Shown here one piece after another: positions 9,542 through 18,954 of a DNA stretch of 64,000 nucleotides; the stretch's first letter is position 1; each line of letters opens with the position of its first letter. The notes below the pieces were generated by a model. That model saw only the letters and a list, made by a program, of their open reading frames with translations. It ran no database searches and was not told the origin of the DNA. The DNA comes from Noviherbaspirillum pedocola (GTDB lineage Bacteria; Pseudomonadota; Gammaproteobacteria; Burkholderiales; Burkholderiaceae_D): NCBI RefSeq assembly GCF_016632335.1, contig NZ_JAEPBG010000003.1:186001-250000 (forward strand), read 5' to 3'. Made by a program: the position numbers and the translations under genes.

Positions 9542-9949
9542 TCAGCCGTAGGCGCCGCCAGTAAAGAGCAGATCGAAGGTGCGCGCCATCGCGGCGATGA
9601 GTCCGGTCGCGCCGACGCCCAGTGACAGCACCAGCAGCAGGACCAGGAACCAGCCGCTTTTCGAATGGCGCGGTGACCCCGGGTTATGCCGCGCATCCCA
9701 TTTTTCGTCCGCGGTCAGGCCGATGATCAAGGCCTCGAGGCAGCCGACAAGTGCGGAAACGATCAATGGCGCGGCGGTGAAGAACGTTTGCGCATCTGGC
9801 CGGCTTATCACCAGCAGCGCCGACAGCGGCAGCGTGGCGGCATGCAGCCAGCCCCATGCGTCGCGCCGTCCGTACAGATAAAAGCGGTGCAAACCGATGG
9901 CGCCGAACAGCAGGGCGAGGAGGGTGGCGAGCGTCTTGTTCTTGTGCAT
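9542..9949 (-). CDS. TM2-domain-like small membrane protein
   Basis: A 135-residue membrane protein. It starts with the TM2 signature (KTLATLLALLFGAIGLHRFYLYGR), followed by hydrophobic segments around residues 35-55, 65-80 and 105-130. ATG 9949 is preferred because the domain begins directly there; an in-frame ATG at 10015 would add 22 residues of non-membrane character. Function is unknown. It is a monocistronic minus-strand gene between two plus-strand housekeeping operons, divergent from rpsP. Confidence 0.8.
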   Translation of the reverse strand: MHKNKTLATLLALLFGAIGLHRFYLYGRRDAWGWLHAATLPLSALLVISRPDAQTFFTAAPLIVSALVGCLEALIIGLTADEKWDARHNPGSPRHSKSGWFLVLLLVLSLGVGATGLIAAMARTFDLLFTGGAYG

Positions 9950-10061
9950 GGCAATCCGGACAATGTTGCGGCCCGTCAGTGTGAGGCATCGCGCCGTGAC
10001 GGGCAATTCCCCCATAGCGCGGGTAGACGCAAAATTTCATGCCCTGCCGGATAAAAGACGC

Positions 10062-10067
10062 TATAAT
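10062..10067 (+). promoter_or_regulatory. Probable -10 element of the rpsP operon
   Basis: TATAAT 38 bp upstream of the rpsP ATG, in the gap divergent from the TM2 gene. No good -35 match is seen at 16-18 bp. Confidence 0.5.
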
Positions 10068-10105
10068 CCACGGTTTTTTCCGCCCGAACAATTTTTGGAA
10101 ATATT

Positions 10106-10366
10106 ATGGTCGTTATTCGTCTAGCTCGTGGTGGCGCCAAGAAGCGCCCGTTTTACAACATCGTCGTGACCGATTCCCGTAATCGCCGTGATGGCCGCTT
10201 CATCGAGCGCATCGGCTTCTACAATCCGGTCGCTTCCGCCAAGGAAGAAGGCGTGCGCATTGCGCAGGACCGCCTGGCTTACTGGCAAGGTGTTGGCGCC
10301 CAGCTGTCCCCGACCGCTGCCCGCGTCGTCGGCGAAGCTGCCAAGAAGGCCGCTGTCGCTGCTTAA
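10106..10366 (+). CDS. rpsP: 30S ribosomal protein S16
   Basis: An 86-residue S16 with the family start [20 protein letters not shown] and the core [13 protein letters not shown]. It binds 16S rRNA in the small-subunit body. It is first in the rpsP-rimM-trmD-rplS operon, which couples ribosomal proteins to ribosome maturation and tRNA modification. Confidence 0.98.
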   Translation: MVVIRLARGGAKKRPFYNIVVTDSRNRRDGRFIERIGFYNPVASAKEEGVRIAQDRLAYWQGVGAQLSPTAARVVGEAAKKAAVAA

Positions 10367-10392
10367 TCCCCCACTGAATTCAACGCTTGGAC

Positions 10393-10920
10393 ATGACTGT
10401 TCCAGAGGATCTGGTATTGCTGGGATATGTGTCCGGCGCGTTCGGCGTGCAGGGATGGGTGCGCATCCGTCCGTATTCGCCTGAAGCCGAGGCTTTGCTG
10501 ACCACCAAGACCTGGTGGCTCGACAAGCCGGAGCTGCGCGATGTCGATGTGATGCAGGCCAAGGTGCATGGCGATGAAGTCGTCGCCCGCCTGGTCGGCG
10601 TTGCCGGCCGCGACGCGGCCGAAGCGCTGAAAGGCGCGACGGTGCAGGTGCGGCGCAGCCACTTCCCGGCGCTGGATGATGATGAGTTCTACTGGGTCGA
10701 TCTGATCGGCCTGGCGGTGGTCAATGAGAGCGGCGTAGCGCTCGGCACCGTCGCCGACATGATGGACAATGGCGCGCACCCGATTCTTCGAGTCGCGCCA
10801 CCGGCCGCCGAAGATGGCAAGCCGCGTCCGGAAATGCTGATTCCCTTCGTCGATCAATTCGTGAAAACCGTCGATCAGGCCGAGCGCCGGATCACGGTCG
10901 ACTGGGAAGCGGATTACTAG
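10393..10920 (+). CDS. rimM: 16S rRNA processing protein RimM
   Basis: Ribosome maturation factor for the 30S subunit that binds S19. The 175-residue protein has the N-terminal RimM beta-barrel (VLLGYVSGAFGVQGWVRI) and a C-terminal PRC barrel (DEFYWVDLIGL...GTVADMMDNGAHPILRV) ending in IPFVDQFVKTVD. ATG 10393 is chosen; a TTG two codons earlier (10387) is possible. It follows rpsP by 26 bp. Confidence 0.96.
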   Translation: MTVPEDLVLLGYVSGAFGVQGWVRIRPYSPEAEALLTTKTWWLDKPELRDVDVMQAKVHGDEVVARLVGVAGRDAAEALKGATVQVRRSHFPALDDDEFYWVDLIGLAVVNESGVALGTVADMMDNGAHPILRVAPPAAEDGKPRPEMLIPFVDQFVKTVDQAERRITVDWEADY

Positions 10921-10968
10921 ATTTCAGAATTACCACCGGCTGCAAGACGTATCGGCAAGGAGCGGCGC

Positions 10969-11727
<759 letters not shown>

Positions 11728-11737
11728 CAACAAGAGC

Positions 11738-11758
11738 GGACGGCCATGGTGGCCGTCC
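11738..11758 (+). terminator. Hairpin between trmD and rplS (attenuator-like)
   Basis: A perfect 9-bp stem (ggacggcca with tggccgtcc) with a three-base loop, followed by only three T. It is 10 bp after the trmD stop and 62 bp before rplS. The short T tract suggests a partial terminator or an RNA processing or stability element that sets L19 apart from TrmD. Confidence 0.45.
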
Positions 11759-11819
11759 TTTGTAAAACCCCATCCTCTACCGGGCGATTGCGCCGGCAAG
11801 ATGGTTCCAGGAGCAAAAC

Positions 11820-12203
11820 ATGGATCTGATCCAGCAACTCGAGCAGGAAGAAATCGCTCGCCTCAATCGCACCATCCCTGAATTTGGCCCGGGCGACACC
11901 GTCGTCGTCAGCGTCAACGTCGTCGAAGGCACCCGCAAGCGCGCCCAGGCGTATGAAGGCGTCGTGATCTCCCGCCGCAACCGTGGCCTGAACTCGAACT
12001 TCATCGTCCGCAAGATTTCCTCGGGCGAAGGCGTCGAGCGTACCTTCCAGCTGTACTCGCCGCTGATCGCGTCGATCGAAGTCAAGCGTCGCGGCGACGT
12101 GCGTCGCGCCAAGCTGTACTACCTGCGCGAGCGTTCGGGCAAATCGGCTCGCATCAAGGAAAAGCTGCCGACCCGCCGCGCCGACAAGAAGGCCAGCGCG
12201 TAA
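11820..12203 (+). CDS. rplS: 50S ribosomal protein L19
   Basis: A 127-residue L19, at the 30S-50S interface. Family sequence is clear: [50 protein letters not shown] and [25 protein letters not shown]. It is the last gene of the operon and is followed by a strong terminator. Confidence 0.98.
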   Translation: MDLIQQLEQEEIARLNRTIPEFGPGDTVVVSVNVVEGTRKRAQAYEGVVISRRNRGLNSNFIVRKISSGEGVERTFQLYSPLIASIEVKRRGDVRRAKLYYLRERSGKSARIKEKLPTRRADKKASA

Positions 12204-12227
12204 TCCGCGCAGTCTCGATGTCGCAAG

Positions 12228-12256
12228 AAAAGGGCACCTTCGCGGTGCCCTTTTTT
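12228..12256 (+). terminator. Rho-independent terminator after rplS
   Basis: Stem gggcacc/ggtgccc at 12232-12238 and 12244-12250, loop ttcgc, preceded by an A run and followed by six to seven T. It closes the rpsP-rplS operon. Confidence 0.92.
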
Positions 12257-12345
12257 CATCGCAAAGCGTCGCCATATCGCTTTCATCGTTCACTACAGAC
12301 ATCGCGCCGGCATGCCGAATCACGCGCCGGGCCAGGAAATCCGCC

Positions 12346-13014
12346 TTGACCAAATTGCACTTCGATCCGCTGACGCTTCCCATCGACTCGCTCGCCGGCG
12401 AGGCCGCCGTGCTCGAGGAGCGCCTGACGCCCCACTGGCTGCGCGAGCGCTTCGCGCATCCGCCGCGATGGTCGCCGGAAACCGTCGAAGAGCGCCTGTT
12501 GAAGGTGCGCGATGGCAATCCGACGCCGGCCTCGGTACTGATGCCGCTGGTGCAACGCCCGCAAGGCATCACGATGCTGCTCACGCAGCGCACCGCGCAT
12601 CTGACCGACCACGCCGGGCAGGTCAGCCTGCCGGGCGGACGGGCCGAAGACGAGGATGCGACGCCGATCGACACCGCGCTGCGCGAAAGCGAGGAAGAGA
12701 TCGGCCTGGATCGAGGCTGCGTCGAAGTGCTGGGCACGCTGCCCGAGCATTTCACCGGCAGCGGCTACCGCATCACGCCGGTGGTTGGCCTGGTGCATCC
12801 GCCATTCGATCTGCGCGCCGACCCTTTCGAAGTCGCCGAGATTTTCGAAGTGCCGCTGGGTTTCCTGATGGATGGCATGAACCACGAGCGCCGCAGCATC
12901 CCGGTGCCGGGCGGCGGTCGTCGCAGTTTCTACGCCATGCCTTATGACCGTTTCTTCATCTGGGGAGCGACCGCCGCCATGCTGCGCAACCTGTTTCACT
13001 TCCTGCGCGCGTAA
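12346..13014 (+). CDS. Nudix hydrolase, CoA pyrophosphatase type
   Basis: A 222-residue Nudix protein of the CoA/acyl-CoA diphosphatase subgroup (NudL-like). Motifs: ITMLLTQRTAHLTDHAGQV leading into SLPGGRAEDED, then the Nudix core LRESEEEIGL, and further on FIWGATAAML near the C-terminus. The family cleaves CoA to phosphopantetheine and 3',5'-ADP. The reading starts with a TTG at 12346 with AGGAAA just upstream; no ATG fits without losing conserved sequence. It stands alone between the L19 terminator and a CobD-like gene. Confidence 0.88.
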   Translation: MTKLHFDPLTLPIDSLAGEAAVLEERLTPHWLRERFAHPPRWSPETVEERLLKVRDGNPTPASVLMPLVQRPQGITMLLTQRTAHLTDHAGQVSLPGGRAEDEDATPIDTALRESEEEIGLDRGCVEVLGTLPEHFTGSGYRITPVVGLVHPPFDLRADPFEVAEIFEVPLGFLMDGMNHERRSIPVPGGGRRSFYAMPYDRFFIWGATAAMLRNLFHFLRA

Positions 13015-13095
13015 GCCGTTTCGCCGCGGGGAGAGCGGTTTGATTCCCCACTGCCGCTGCGCTATCGTAGCGGCTCATTTCACTCCAGGCCCGCC

Positions 13096-14049
13096 ATGAC
13101 TTTTCTGTCGATACTTTTCGCCTTGCTGATCGAGCAGCTCAAGCCGCTGCGCGCTGACAATCCGGTCTATGGCGCGATCAAGGCGTATGCGGTGCGTATC
13201 GAATCCTGGTTCAACGCCGGGCAGGTCGAACACGGCAGGCTCGGCTGGCTGGTCGCGGTGGGCAGCCTGGCGATACCGACCGCGCTGATCTATTGGCTAT
13301 GCCAGCGCGTGAGTCCCTTCCTCGCCTTTGCCTGGAACATCCTGATCGTCTATCTCACCCTCGGCTTTCGCCATTACAGCCATTACTTCACCTCGATCCA
13401 GTACGCGCTCAACGCCGGCGACACCGACACCGCGCGCCGCCTGCTGGCCGAATGGACGCGCCAGGACACCTCCGGCATGGACCAGAACGACATCGCGCGT
13501 CTGGCGGTGGAAAAGGCGCTCGTTACCAGCCACCGGCATGTGTTTGGCGTGTTCTTCTGGTTCCTGATGCCCTTTGGTCCGGCAGGCGCAGTGTTCTACC
13601 GCGTGGCCGAATACCTGGCGCGCGCCTGGAACGAGCCCGAGCACATGCGCAGCGAAGCCTTCGGCCGCTTCGCCACGACTGCGTATTACTGGATCGACTG
13701 GGTGCCGGCGCGGTTGACCGCGGCTGCGTTCGCCGTGGTCGGCAACTTCGAGGATGCAATCTATGCCTGGCGCAACTTTGCGCACCGCTGGCAGAACGAG
13801 ACCACCGGCATCATCCTGTCCGCCGGCGGCGGCGCCATGGGCGTGCGCCTGGGCACGCCGGTCGAGAATGCCAGCAAGCTGGTGCTGGCCGATGCGCTGA
13901 TGGACGCTGGTGGCATCGAAGCGGAAGTGCTGCCCGGTGAAGAGCCGACCGGACGCGCATTGCAGAGCACCGTCGGCCTGGTCTGGCGTGCGCTGCTGCT
14001 GTGGATGCTGCTGCTTTTGCTGCTGTCCCTGGCGGTCTGGCTCGGCTGA
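13096..14049 (+). CDS. CobD/CbiB family membrane protein
   Basis: A 317-residue polytopic membrane protein related to CobD/CbiB (cobinamide-phosphate synthase). Visible family features are the start MTFLSILFALLIEQLKPLR, the RRLLAEWTRQDTS region, a conserved AVEKALVTSHRHVFGVFFWF segment and a C-terminal hydrophobic run (LLLWMLLLLLLSLAVWL). No other cobalamin gene is nearby. Burkholderiales usually carry this gene beside the Nudix gene, so a direct role in B12 synthesis should not be assumed. Confidence 0.85.
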   Translation: MTFLSILFALLIEQLKPLRADNPVYGAIKAYAVRIESWFNAGQVEHGRLGWLVAVGSLAIPTALIYWLCQRVSPFLAFAWNILIVYLTLGFRHYSHYFTSIQYALNAGDTDTARRLLAEWTRQDTSGMDQNDIARLAVEKALVTSHRHVFGVFFWFLMPFGPAGAVFYRVAEYLARAWNEPEHMRSEAFGRFATTAYYWIDWVPARLTAAAFAVVGNFEDAIYAWRNFAHRWQNETTGIILSAGGGAMGVRLGTPVENASKLVLADALMDAGGIEAEVLPGEEPTGRALQSTVGLVWRALLLWMLLLLLLSLAVWLG

Positions 14050-14116
14050 ATACCGTCCATCGCCGAGCGGCGTTTCACATCGTGAAGGACGATTTCGGGA
14101 CAAGTCTTCTATAAGA

Positions 14117-14136
14117 TATAATACCTAAGATATCTT
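14117..14136 (+). promoter_or_regulatory. AT-rich promoter and 10-bp palindrome before DUF3579 gene
   Basis: TATAAT at 14117-14122 is followed at 14127-14136 by the perfect palindrome aagatatctt, in a stretch much more AT-rich than its surroundings. The palindrome would lie around the transcription start, where a repressor could act. It serves the DUF3579-CDF exporter pair, so metal control is conceivable but unproven. Confidence 0.45.
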
Positions 14137-14203
14137 GCAGTCAGGCGCCGCAACCCGGCGCCAGCCCGCCTCAAGCCTGTCCTTCCAAGAAACCGCACAC
14201 GCC

Positions 14204-14554
14204 ATGGCAGATTCCGCAAAGACCCCCGCCGCGCCGGCCAACGAATTCATCATCCAGGGAATTACCAGCAGCGGCCGCACCTTCCGCCCAAGTGACTGGG
14301 CCGAACGCCTGTGCGGCGTCATGTCCTGTTTCCGTCCGGAAGGTTCGGGCGGGCGCCATGCGCACCTGCAGTATTCGCCCTATGTGCGGCCCACCCTGCT
14401 CAACGGCATCAAGTCGGTGGTAGTAAATGAACAACTGCGCGAAGTCGAGCCGCTGGCGTATCATTTCGTGCTCAATTTCGCCCGCGACAACGATCTGCAA
14501 ATCGTCTCGGCCTGCCTGCTTCCCGAGCGGGATGAAACAGCGGGCAAGGGCTGA
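14204..14554 (+). CDS. DUF3579 domain protein
   Basis: A 116-residue protein of the betaproteobacterial DUF3579 family, function unknown. Characteristic sequence: FIIQGITSSGRTFRPSDWAE, LCGVMSCF and YSPYVRPTLLNGIKSVVV. Start at 14204 is chosen because the family begins shortly after; the in-frame ATG at 14135 overlaps the promoter region. It ends 24 bp before the CDF transporter, so the two are probably cotranscribed. Confidence 0.85.
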   Translation: MADSAKTPAAPANEFIIQGITSSGRTFRPSDWAERLCGVMSCFRPEGSGGRHAHLQYSPYVRPTLLNGIKSVVVNEQLREVEPLAYHFVLNFARDNDLQIVSACLLPERDETAGKG

Positions 14555-14578
14555 ACCGTCATACAAAGGAAGGCATAC

Positions 14579-15505
14579 ATGGCTGCTGGCCACCATCATC
14601 ACGATCACCATGGCCACGGCGCCCATCATCATCACGCCGCCCCCGCCGATCACAATCGCGCTTTTGTCTTCGCGATTCTTCTCAATACCGCGTTCGTCGC
14701 CATCGAATTCTTCTATGGCTTCATCGCGCATTCCACCGCGCTGATGGCCGATGCCGGCCACAATCTTTCCGATGTGCTCGGCCTTGGCCTGTCCTGGGCT
14801 GCGGCGCTGCTGGCGAAGAAGCAGCCGGCCGGGCGCTATACCTACGGCTTGCGCAGCAGCTCCATCCTCGCCGCGCTCGGCAATGCGATGCTGCTGCTGG
14901 TGGCCTGCGGCGGCATCGCGCTTGAAGCGGCGCAGCGCTTCCTGCATCCGGAGCCGGTCGCCGGAACGACGGTGTCCGTGGTTGCAGCGATCGGCATCGT
15001 GATCAACGGCTTTTCCGCATGGCTGTTCATGTCCGGCAGCAAGGGCGATCTGAACGTGCGCAGTGCCTTCCTGCACATGGCTTTCGATGCGCTGGTGTCG
15101 CTGGCCGTGGTCGCCAGCGGCTTGCTGATGCTGTACACCGGCTGGTTCTGGATCGACCCGCTGCTGTCGCTGCTGATCCTCGCCGTCATCCTTGCCGGCA
15201 CCTTCGGCCTGCTGCGCGATGCACTGCGGCTGTCCCTCAATGCCGTGCCGCCGCACATCGCCCTCGACGAAGTGGAAGCCTATCTCGCCTCGCTTCCCGG
15301 CGTGGCCTCGGTGCACGATCTGCATGTTTGGGGCATGAGCACTACGGAAACGGCTCTCACCGCGCATCTGCGCATGCCGGGCGGCTATCCGGGCGATGCC
15401 TTTCTCAACGATGCCGCGCGCGAACTCGAGCACCAGTTTTCGATTCATCACACCACGCTGCAGATCAATCTCGAAGACGTCCAGCATTGCGCCTTGACCG
15501 TCTGA
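14579..15505 (+). CDS. CDF-family metal cation efflux protein (ZitB/CzcD-like)
   Basis: A 308-residue cation diffusion facilitator expected to export Zn2+ (possibly Co2+/Cd2+) in exchange for protons at the inner membrane. It has a His-rich cytoplasmic N-terminus (GHHHHDHHGHGAHHHH), six membrane segments, the transport-site pairs in TM2 (ADAGHNLSD) and TM5 (HMAFD), and a C-terminal dimerisation/metal-sensing domain (LPGVASVHDLHVWGMS). The HxxxD pair is the zinc-type arrangement. Confidence 0.93.
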   Translation: MAAGHHHHDHHGHGAHHHHAAPADHNRAFVFAILLNTAFVAIEFFYGFIAHSTALMADAGHNLSDVLGLGLSWAAALLAKKQPAGRYTYGLRSSSILAALGNAMLLLVACGGIALEAAQRFLHPEPVAGTTVSVVAAIGIVINGFSAWLFMSGSKGDLNVRSAFLHMAFDALVSLAVVASGLLMLYTGWFWIDPLLSLLILAVILAGTFGLLRDALRLSLNAVPPHIALDEVEAYLASLPGVASVHDLHVWGMSTTETALTAHLRMPGGYPGDAFLNDAARELEHQFSIHHTTLQINLEDVQHCALTV

Positions 15506-15725
15506 GCGCCGCCATCCCGGCAGGGAAAGGTCACCCCCGGCATTATTGGGAAATGTTAATTAGCCGGCTTTACATTTAATAATCGCTGCGCTTGCCGGCG
15601 CATTTCTGCACTCTCCGCTGTTTGGAAAAGTCGGGGACTTCCACGGGCTTTTCCCTCCGGGCCTTCCGTCAGGTCGCCATGAGCGCGATGGATGGCTAAC
15701 TCAACGGCGTTAGCGGAATCGAACC

Positions 15726-16166
15726 ATGTACCGGGATGCATCGGCGGGCTTTACCTTGATCGAGATGCTGACCGTCGTGACGATCGTGGCAATTCTGTCG
15801 GCGATCGCATGGCCCAGCTATACGGACTACCTCAGACGCGGTCGCATTGCTGAAGCCACTGGAAAGCTGGCGGCGATGCGCATCGCGCTCGAGCAGTATT
15901 ACCAGGACAACCTCAACTACGGCTCCACCGCCACCGCTTGCGGTGTTCCTACTCCCAGCGGCCTGTATTTCAGCTTTTCCTGCAACTGGGGCGCCGGTTC
16001 CAGCAACCAGGGCTACCTCATCACCGCGACTGGCACGACGGGCAACATGTCCGGCTTCGTCTACACCATCGACCACAACGGCAATCGCGCCACCACCGGC
16101 CTGCCGTCCGGCTGGGGCAGCCTGCAGACAGGATGCTGGGTTCTCAGCAAGGGGGGCGGATGCTGA
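15726..16166 (+). CDS. pilE: Type IV minor pilin PilE-like
   Basis: A 146-residue prepilin with a short leader ending in Gly-8 before FTLIEMLTVVTIVAILSAIA, the class III signal cut and N-methylated by PilD. Glu at mature position 5 is present. The globular part has the C-terminal PilE signature (FVYTIDHNGNRAT) and a likely disulfide loop ending GCWVLSKGGGC. It begins the pilE-fimT-pilV-pilW-pilX-pilY1 cluster that primes type IV pilus assembly. Its end overlaps fimT by 7 bp. Confidence 0.92.
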   Translation: MYRDASAGFTLIEMLTVVTIVAILSAIAWPSYTDYLRRGRIAEATGKLAAMRIALEQYYQDNLNYGSTATACGVPTPSGLYFSFSCNWGAGSSNQGYLITATGTTGNMSGFVYTIDHNGNRATTGLPSGWGSLQTGCWVLSKGGGC

Positions 16167-16735
16167 AGAGCCACATCGCGCATGGCCTGACGCTGGTGGA
16201 AATGCTGGTCGGGCTCATCGTGATGTCCTGCCTGCTGCTCGTAGGCACCCCGTCGTTCACCCGCTGGATCCAGGAAATGCAGATACGCGCCGCCGCCGAG
16301 TCGGTGCAGACCGGGCTGCAACTGGCGCGCGGCGAGGCGGTGCGCCGCAATCGCGCAGTCTTGTTCACACTGAAGAATGCAAACGGCCTGGTTGAATGGG
16401 TGGTCGGATGCAAAACCGCGACCGCCGCTTGCCCGGCAACGATCGCTGCGCGCGGCAGCGACGACCTCGGCCGCAATGCCAGGGTCGCGGCCACCACGGA
16501 CGCAACGAACGCCGTGAATTTCAGCGTCGAGCTCACGCCGGGCAGCGGCCTGCCGTTCGAAGTCGAGTTCAACGGACTCGGCAATCTCGTCAGCGGCAGC
16601 GGTGGCCGCATCGATGTCAGCAATGCCGCGCTTGCGCCATCGTCGCGGCTCACGGTGATCCTCGGCGCGAGCGGATTGATCCGGCTGTGCGATCCAACGG
16701 TGTCGCGCAGCGTCAAGGTGACCGGATGCGGTTGA
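16160..16735 (+). CDS. Minor pseudopilin FimT/GspH
   Basis: A 191-residue prepilin of the FimT/GspH family. Leader MLKSHIAHG is followed by LTLVEMLVGLIVMSCLLLVG with Glu at +5. Then comes the ARGEAVRRNRAVLFTL segment typical of FimT/GspH and a beta-rich domain with a C-terminal Cys pair. FimT homologues can bind DNA in natural transformation, so a competence role is possible. It overlaps pilE and pilV. Confidence 0.88.
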   Translation: MLKSHIAHGLTLVEMLVGLIVMSCLLLVGTPSFTRWIQEMQIRAAAESVQTGLQLARGEAVRRNRAVLFTLKNANGLVEWVVGCKTATAACPATIAARGSDDLGRNARVAATTDATNAVNFSVELTPGSGLPFEVEFNGLGNLVSGSGGRIDVSNAALAPSSRLTVILGASGLIRLCDPTVSRSVKVTGCG

Positions 16736-17157
16736 GGATGCGCACGCGGCACGGGCACGGCGCCGGCAGACAGCGTGGCGCGCTGCTGCTGCAGAGCCTG
16801 ATCGCGGTCGCGCTGTTTTCCGCCGGCATCGTTTCGCTGCTGCTGGTCTCGGCCACGGCCGTCGATCAAGTGTCGCAGGCGCACTACCGCGCCAACGCCA
16901 GCCTGCTGGCCGGAAAGGCGCTGGCGCAGATCCGACTCGGCAGCAACGATGCCGACCTGCGCAAGCAATGGGCGACCGATGGCGATGCTTTCAAGGCCTG
17001 GCGCGGCGAAGTCGAGGCCGCGCTTCCTGGCGTCGGGGCGCTGCCGCCCCTCATCACTTTCGATACCGATGGCGCAATCGTCATCACCCTGCGCTGGCGT
17101 GCGCCAGCCGAGACCCAAGGGCACAAGCATGTCATCGCCACGCGCATGCCCATTTAG
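16726..17157 (+). CDS. pilV: Minor pilin PilV
   Basis: A 143-residue type IV minor pilin. After a basic leader (MRLRMRTRHGHGAGRQRG) the hydrophobic helix is ALLLQSLIAVALFSAGIVSL. The mature residue 5 is Gln rather than Glu, as PilV-like subunits sometimes show. ATG 16726 has AAGGTG at a good distance; ATG 16738 is an alternative. Start and end overlap fimT and pilW. Confidence 0.85.
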   Translation: MRLRMRTRHGHGAGRQRGALLLQSLIAVALFSAGIVSLLLVSATAVDQVSQAHYRANASLLAGKALAQIRLGSNDADLRKQWATDGDAFKAWRGEVEAALPGVGALPPLITFDTDGAIVITLRWRAPAETQGHKHVIATRMPI

Positions 17158-18322
17158 AAAACCTCACAGCAGAGGGAAAGCCCCGTGCGCGCATTCGGCC
17201 GCATGCCGCGGCTTCACCATGATCGAATTGCTCGTTGGCGCCGCGATTGCCTTGCTCGGCCTGGTTGCGATGGCGGAAGCCTTTCTCAGCTTCGATCTGC
17301 AGCGTCGTGTCTCGGGCGGTGGCATGGATGCGCAAACCGCGGCCGGCACCGCGCTGTTCCGCATCGAAAGGGAAGCACAGGAGGCAGGTCTGGGGATCAG
17401 CGACGCGCGCTTCACCGGCTGTGCCGTCGCCTTCAATGCCGGGCAGGCCGCGCAGCCGTTGATGGCCGTGCACATCGTCCAGGGCAGCGGGGGCGCTCCG
17501 GACAGCCTTGTTCTCGTGGCAGGAGACGGCCATGCGGCGCCGACCCAACTCGTTGCCGGACTCACGGCCGGCGGCGAGCTCGCCCTCGCCACGACGCTGG
17601 GCATGGCCGCGGACGACATCGTGCTGCTGCAGGAAAGCGGCAAGGCGTGCAGCCTGGTGCGCATCGGCAGCGTGCAATCGGCGCAGCGCGCAAGTCGCGT
17701 GGCGCTTGATGGCAGCGCGCTGAATGCAAGCGCAGATACCATTCCCGCCGGCGGCTATACAGCGGCGGCGCTGGCTGTCGATCTCGGGCGGCTGCAGACG
17801 ATTACCTACTCGGTCACCGACGCCGGCCTGATGCGACGCGCCGATGCGCCCGGCCAGACCGGCGTTGATATGCCGATCGCGTCCGACATCGTCAGCCTGA
17901 AGGCGCAATACGGTTTCGACACGCGTTCCGGCGCGCGCGGCGACCTCAGGGTGGACCGCTGGAGCGCGGCAATGATGGATGCCGACGGCGATGGCATCGT
18001 CGGCGGCGCCGGCGACCTGCAGCGCATAGGCGCGATCCGTCTCGCCATCGTGGCGCGCAGCAATGCCCGCACGCAACGCGGCAGCTGCAATGCGACAGGC
18101 GGCGCAAGCGCTTCAAGCTCCACGGTTGCTACCACAACCACCACGGCCACTACGACATCCGCAGGCCCGGGCAACACGCCGCAATGGCAGGCGGCCGATG
18201 CCAATGGCAAGCTCGGCGCGCAAGGCATCAGCCTGACGCACCTGCCCGACTGGCAGTGCTACCGCTACCGTGTCTATGACACTGTCATCGCGCTGCGCAA
18301 CCCCTTGTGGGGCCTGCCATGA
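17129..18322 (+). CDS. pilW: Type IV pilus assembly protein PilW
   Basis: A 397-residue minor pilin. The prepilin signature is CRGFTMIELLVGAAIALLGLVAMAE, reached from ATG 17129 (AAGG upstream) within the end of pilV. About residue 100 onward is the PilW globular domain. Near residue 282 there is an EF-hand-like loop, DADGDGIVGGAGD, with Asp/Gly at calcium-ligand spacing, and after it a Ser/Thr-rich stretch. The stop overlaps the pilX start (ATGA). Confidence 0.88.
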   Translation: MSSPRACPFRKPHSRGKAPCAHSAACRGFTMIELLVGAAIALLGLVAMAEAFLSFDLQRRVSGGGMDAQTAAGTALFRIEREAQEAGLGISDARFTGCAVAFNAGQAAQPLMAVHIVQGSGGAPDSLVLVAGDGHAAPTQLVAGLTAGGELALATTLGMAADDIVLLQESGKACSLVRIGSVQSAQRASRVALDGSALNASADTIPAGGYTAAALAVDLGRLQTITYSVTDAGLMRRADAPGQTGVDMPIASDIVSLKAQYGFDTRSGARGDLRVDRWSAAMMDADGDGIVGGAGDLQRIGAIRLAIVARSNARTQRGSCNATGGASASSSTVATTTTTATTTSAGPGNTPQWQAADANGKLGAQGISLTHLPDWQCYRYRVYDTVIALRNPLWGLP

Positions 18323-18903
18323 ATGCGCGCGCAGGACAACGTGGCGCTGCCCTGTTCGCCGCGCTGGCGATACTGGTGATCATGATGCTGGGCGCGGCGG
18401 CGCTGATGCGCATGATCGACGCCGGCACGATCCTGAGCGGCAACCTGGCCTTCAAACGCGCGGCCATCGCCGCGGCCGATATCGGAACCGAAGCGGCAAT
18501 CGCCTGGCTGCAGAAGCAGAAGGCCTCGGACTTGCAGAACGACCAGCCCGACAATGGCTATTACGCCAGCCTGGCGCCTGAAGACACGGTAATTGACTGG
18601 AATGAGGACGCTTGTGCCGGAGCCAAGCCATGTCGCAAGAGCGCTGGCGCGATCGGGCCGGATGCGGCGGGCAATGTCGTGCGCTACCTGGTGCAACGCC
18701 TGTGCCGCACCACCGGGCCGCCGCAATCCGCCTCCAATGATTGCCATGTCGACGTGGCCAATGGCAGCAGCAGCCGCGGCGCTTTCAGCTATGGCGCGGA
18801 CAAGCGTTTCGCCGCGGAGCCGGCCGTGTACTACCGCATCACCACCCGCGCGGCCGGCCCGCGCCATACCGTCAGCATCACCGATGTGCTGGTGCGCTAC
18901 TGA
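18319..18903 (+). CDS. pilX: Type IV pilus assembly protein PilX
   Basis: A 194-residue PilX N-terminal-domain protein. It starts MNARAGQRGAALFAALAILV; like other PilX/GspK-type subunits it lacks Glu at mature position 5. Conserved GNLAFKRAAIAAADIGTEAA follows, then a Cys-containing C-terminal region. In other species PilX, PilV, PilW and PilY1 form the tip-initiating complex. ATG 18319 overlaps the pilW stop. Confidence 0.88.
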   Translation: MNARAGQRGAALFAALAILVIMMLGAAALMRMIDAGTILSGNLAFKRAAIAAADIGTEAAIAWLQKQKASDLQNDQPDNGYYASLAPEDTVIDWNEDACAGAKPCRKSAGAIGPDAAGNVVRYLVQRLCRTTGPPQSASNDCHVDVANGSSSRGAFSYGADKRFAAEPAVYYRITTRAAGPRHTVSITDVLVRY

Positions 18904-18954
18904 GCGGCCATGCGCTCGAGCCACGTACAGGGATTGACCATCACCGAGGAACGA

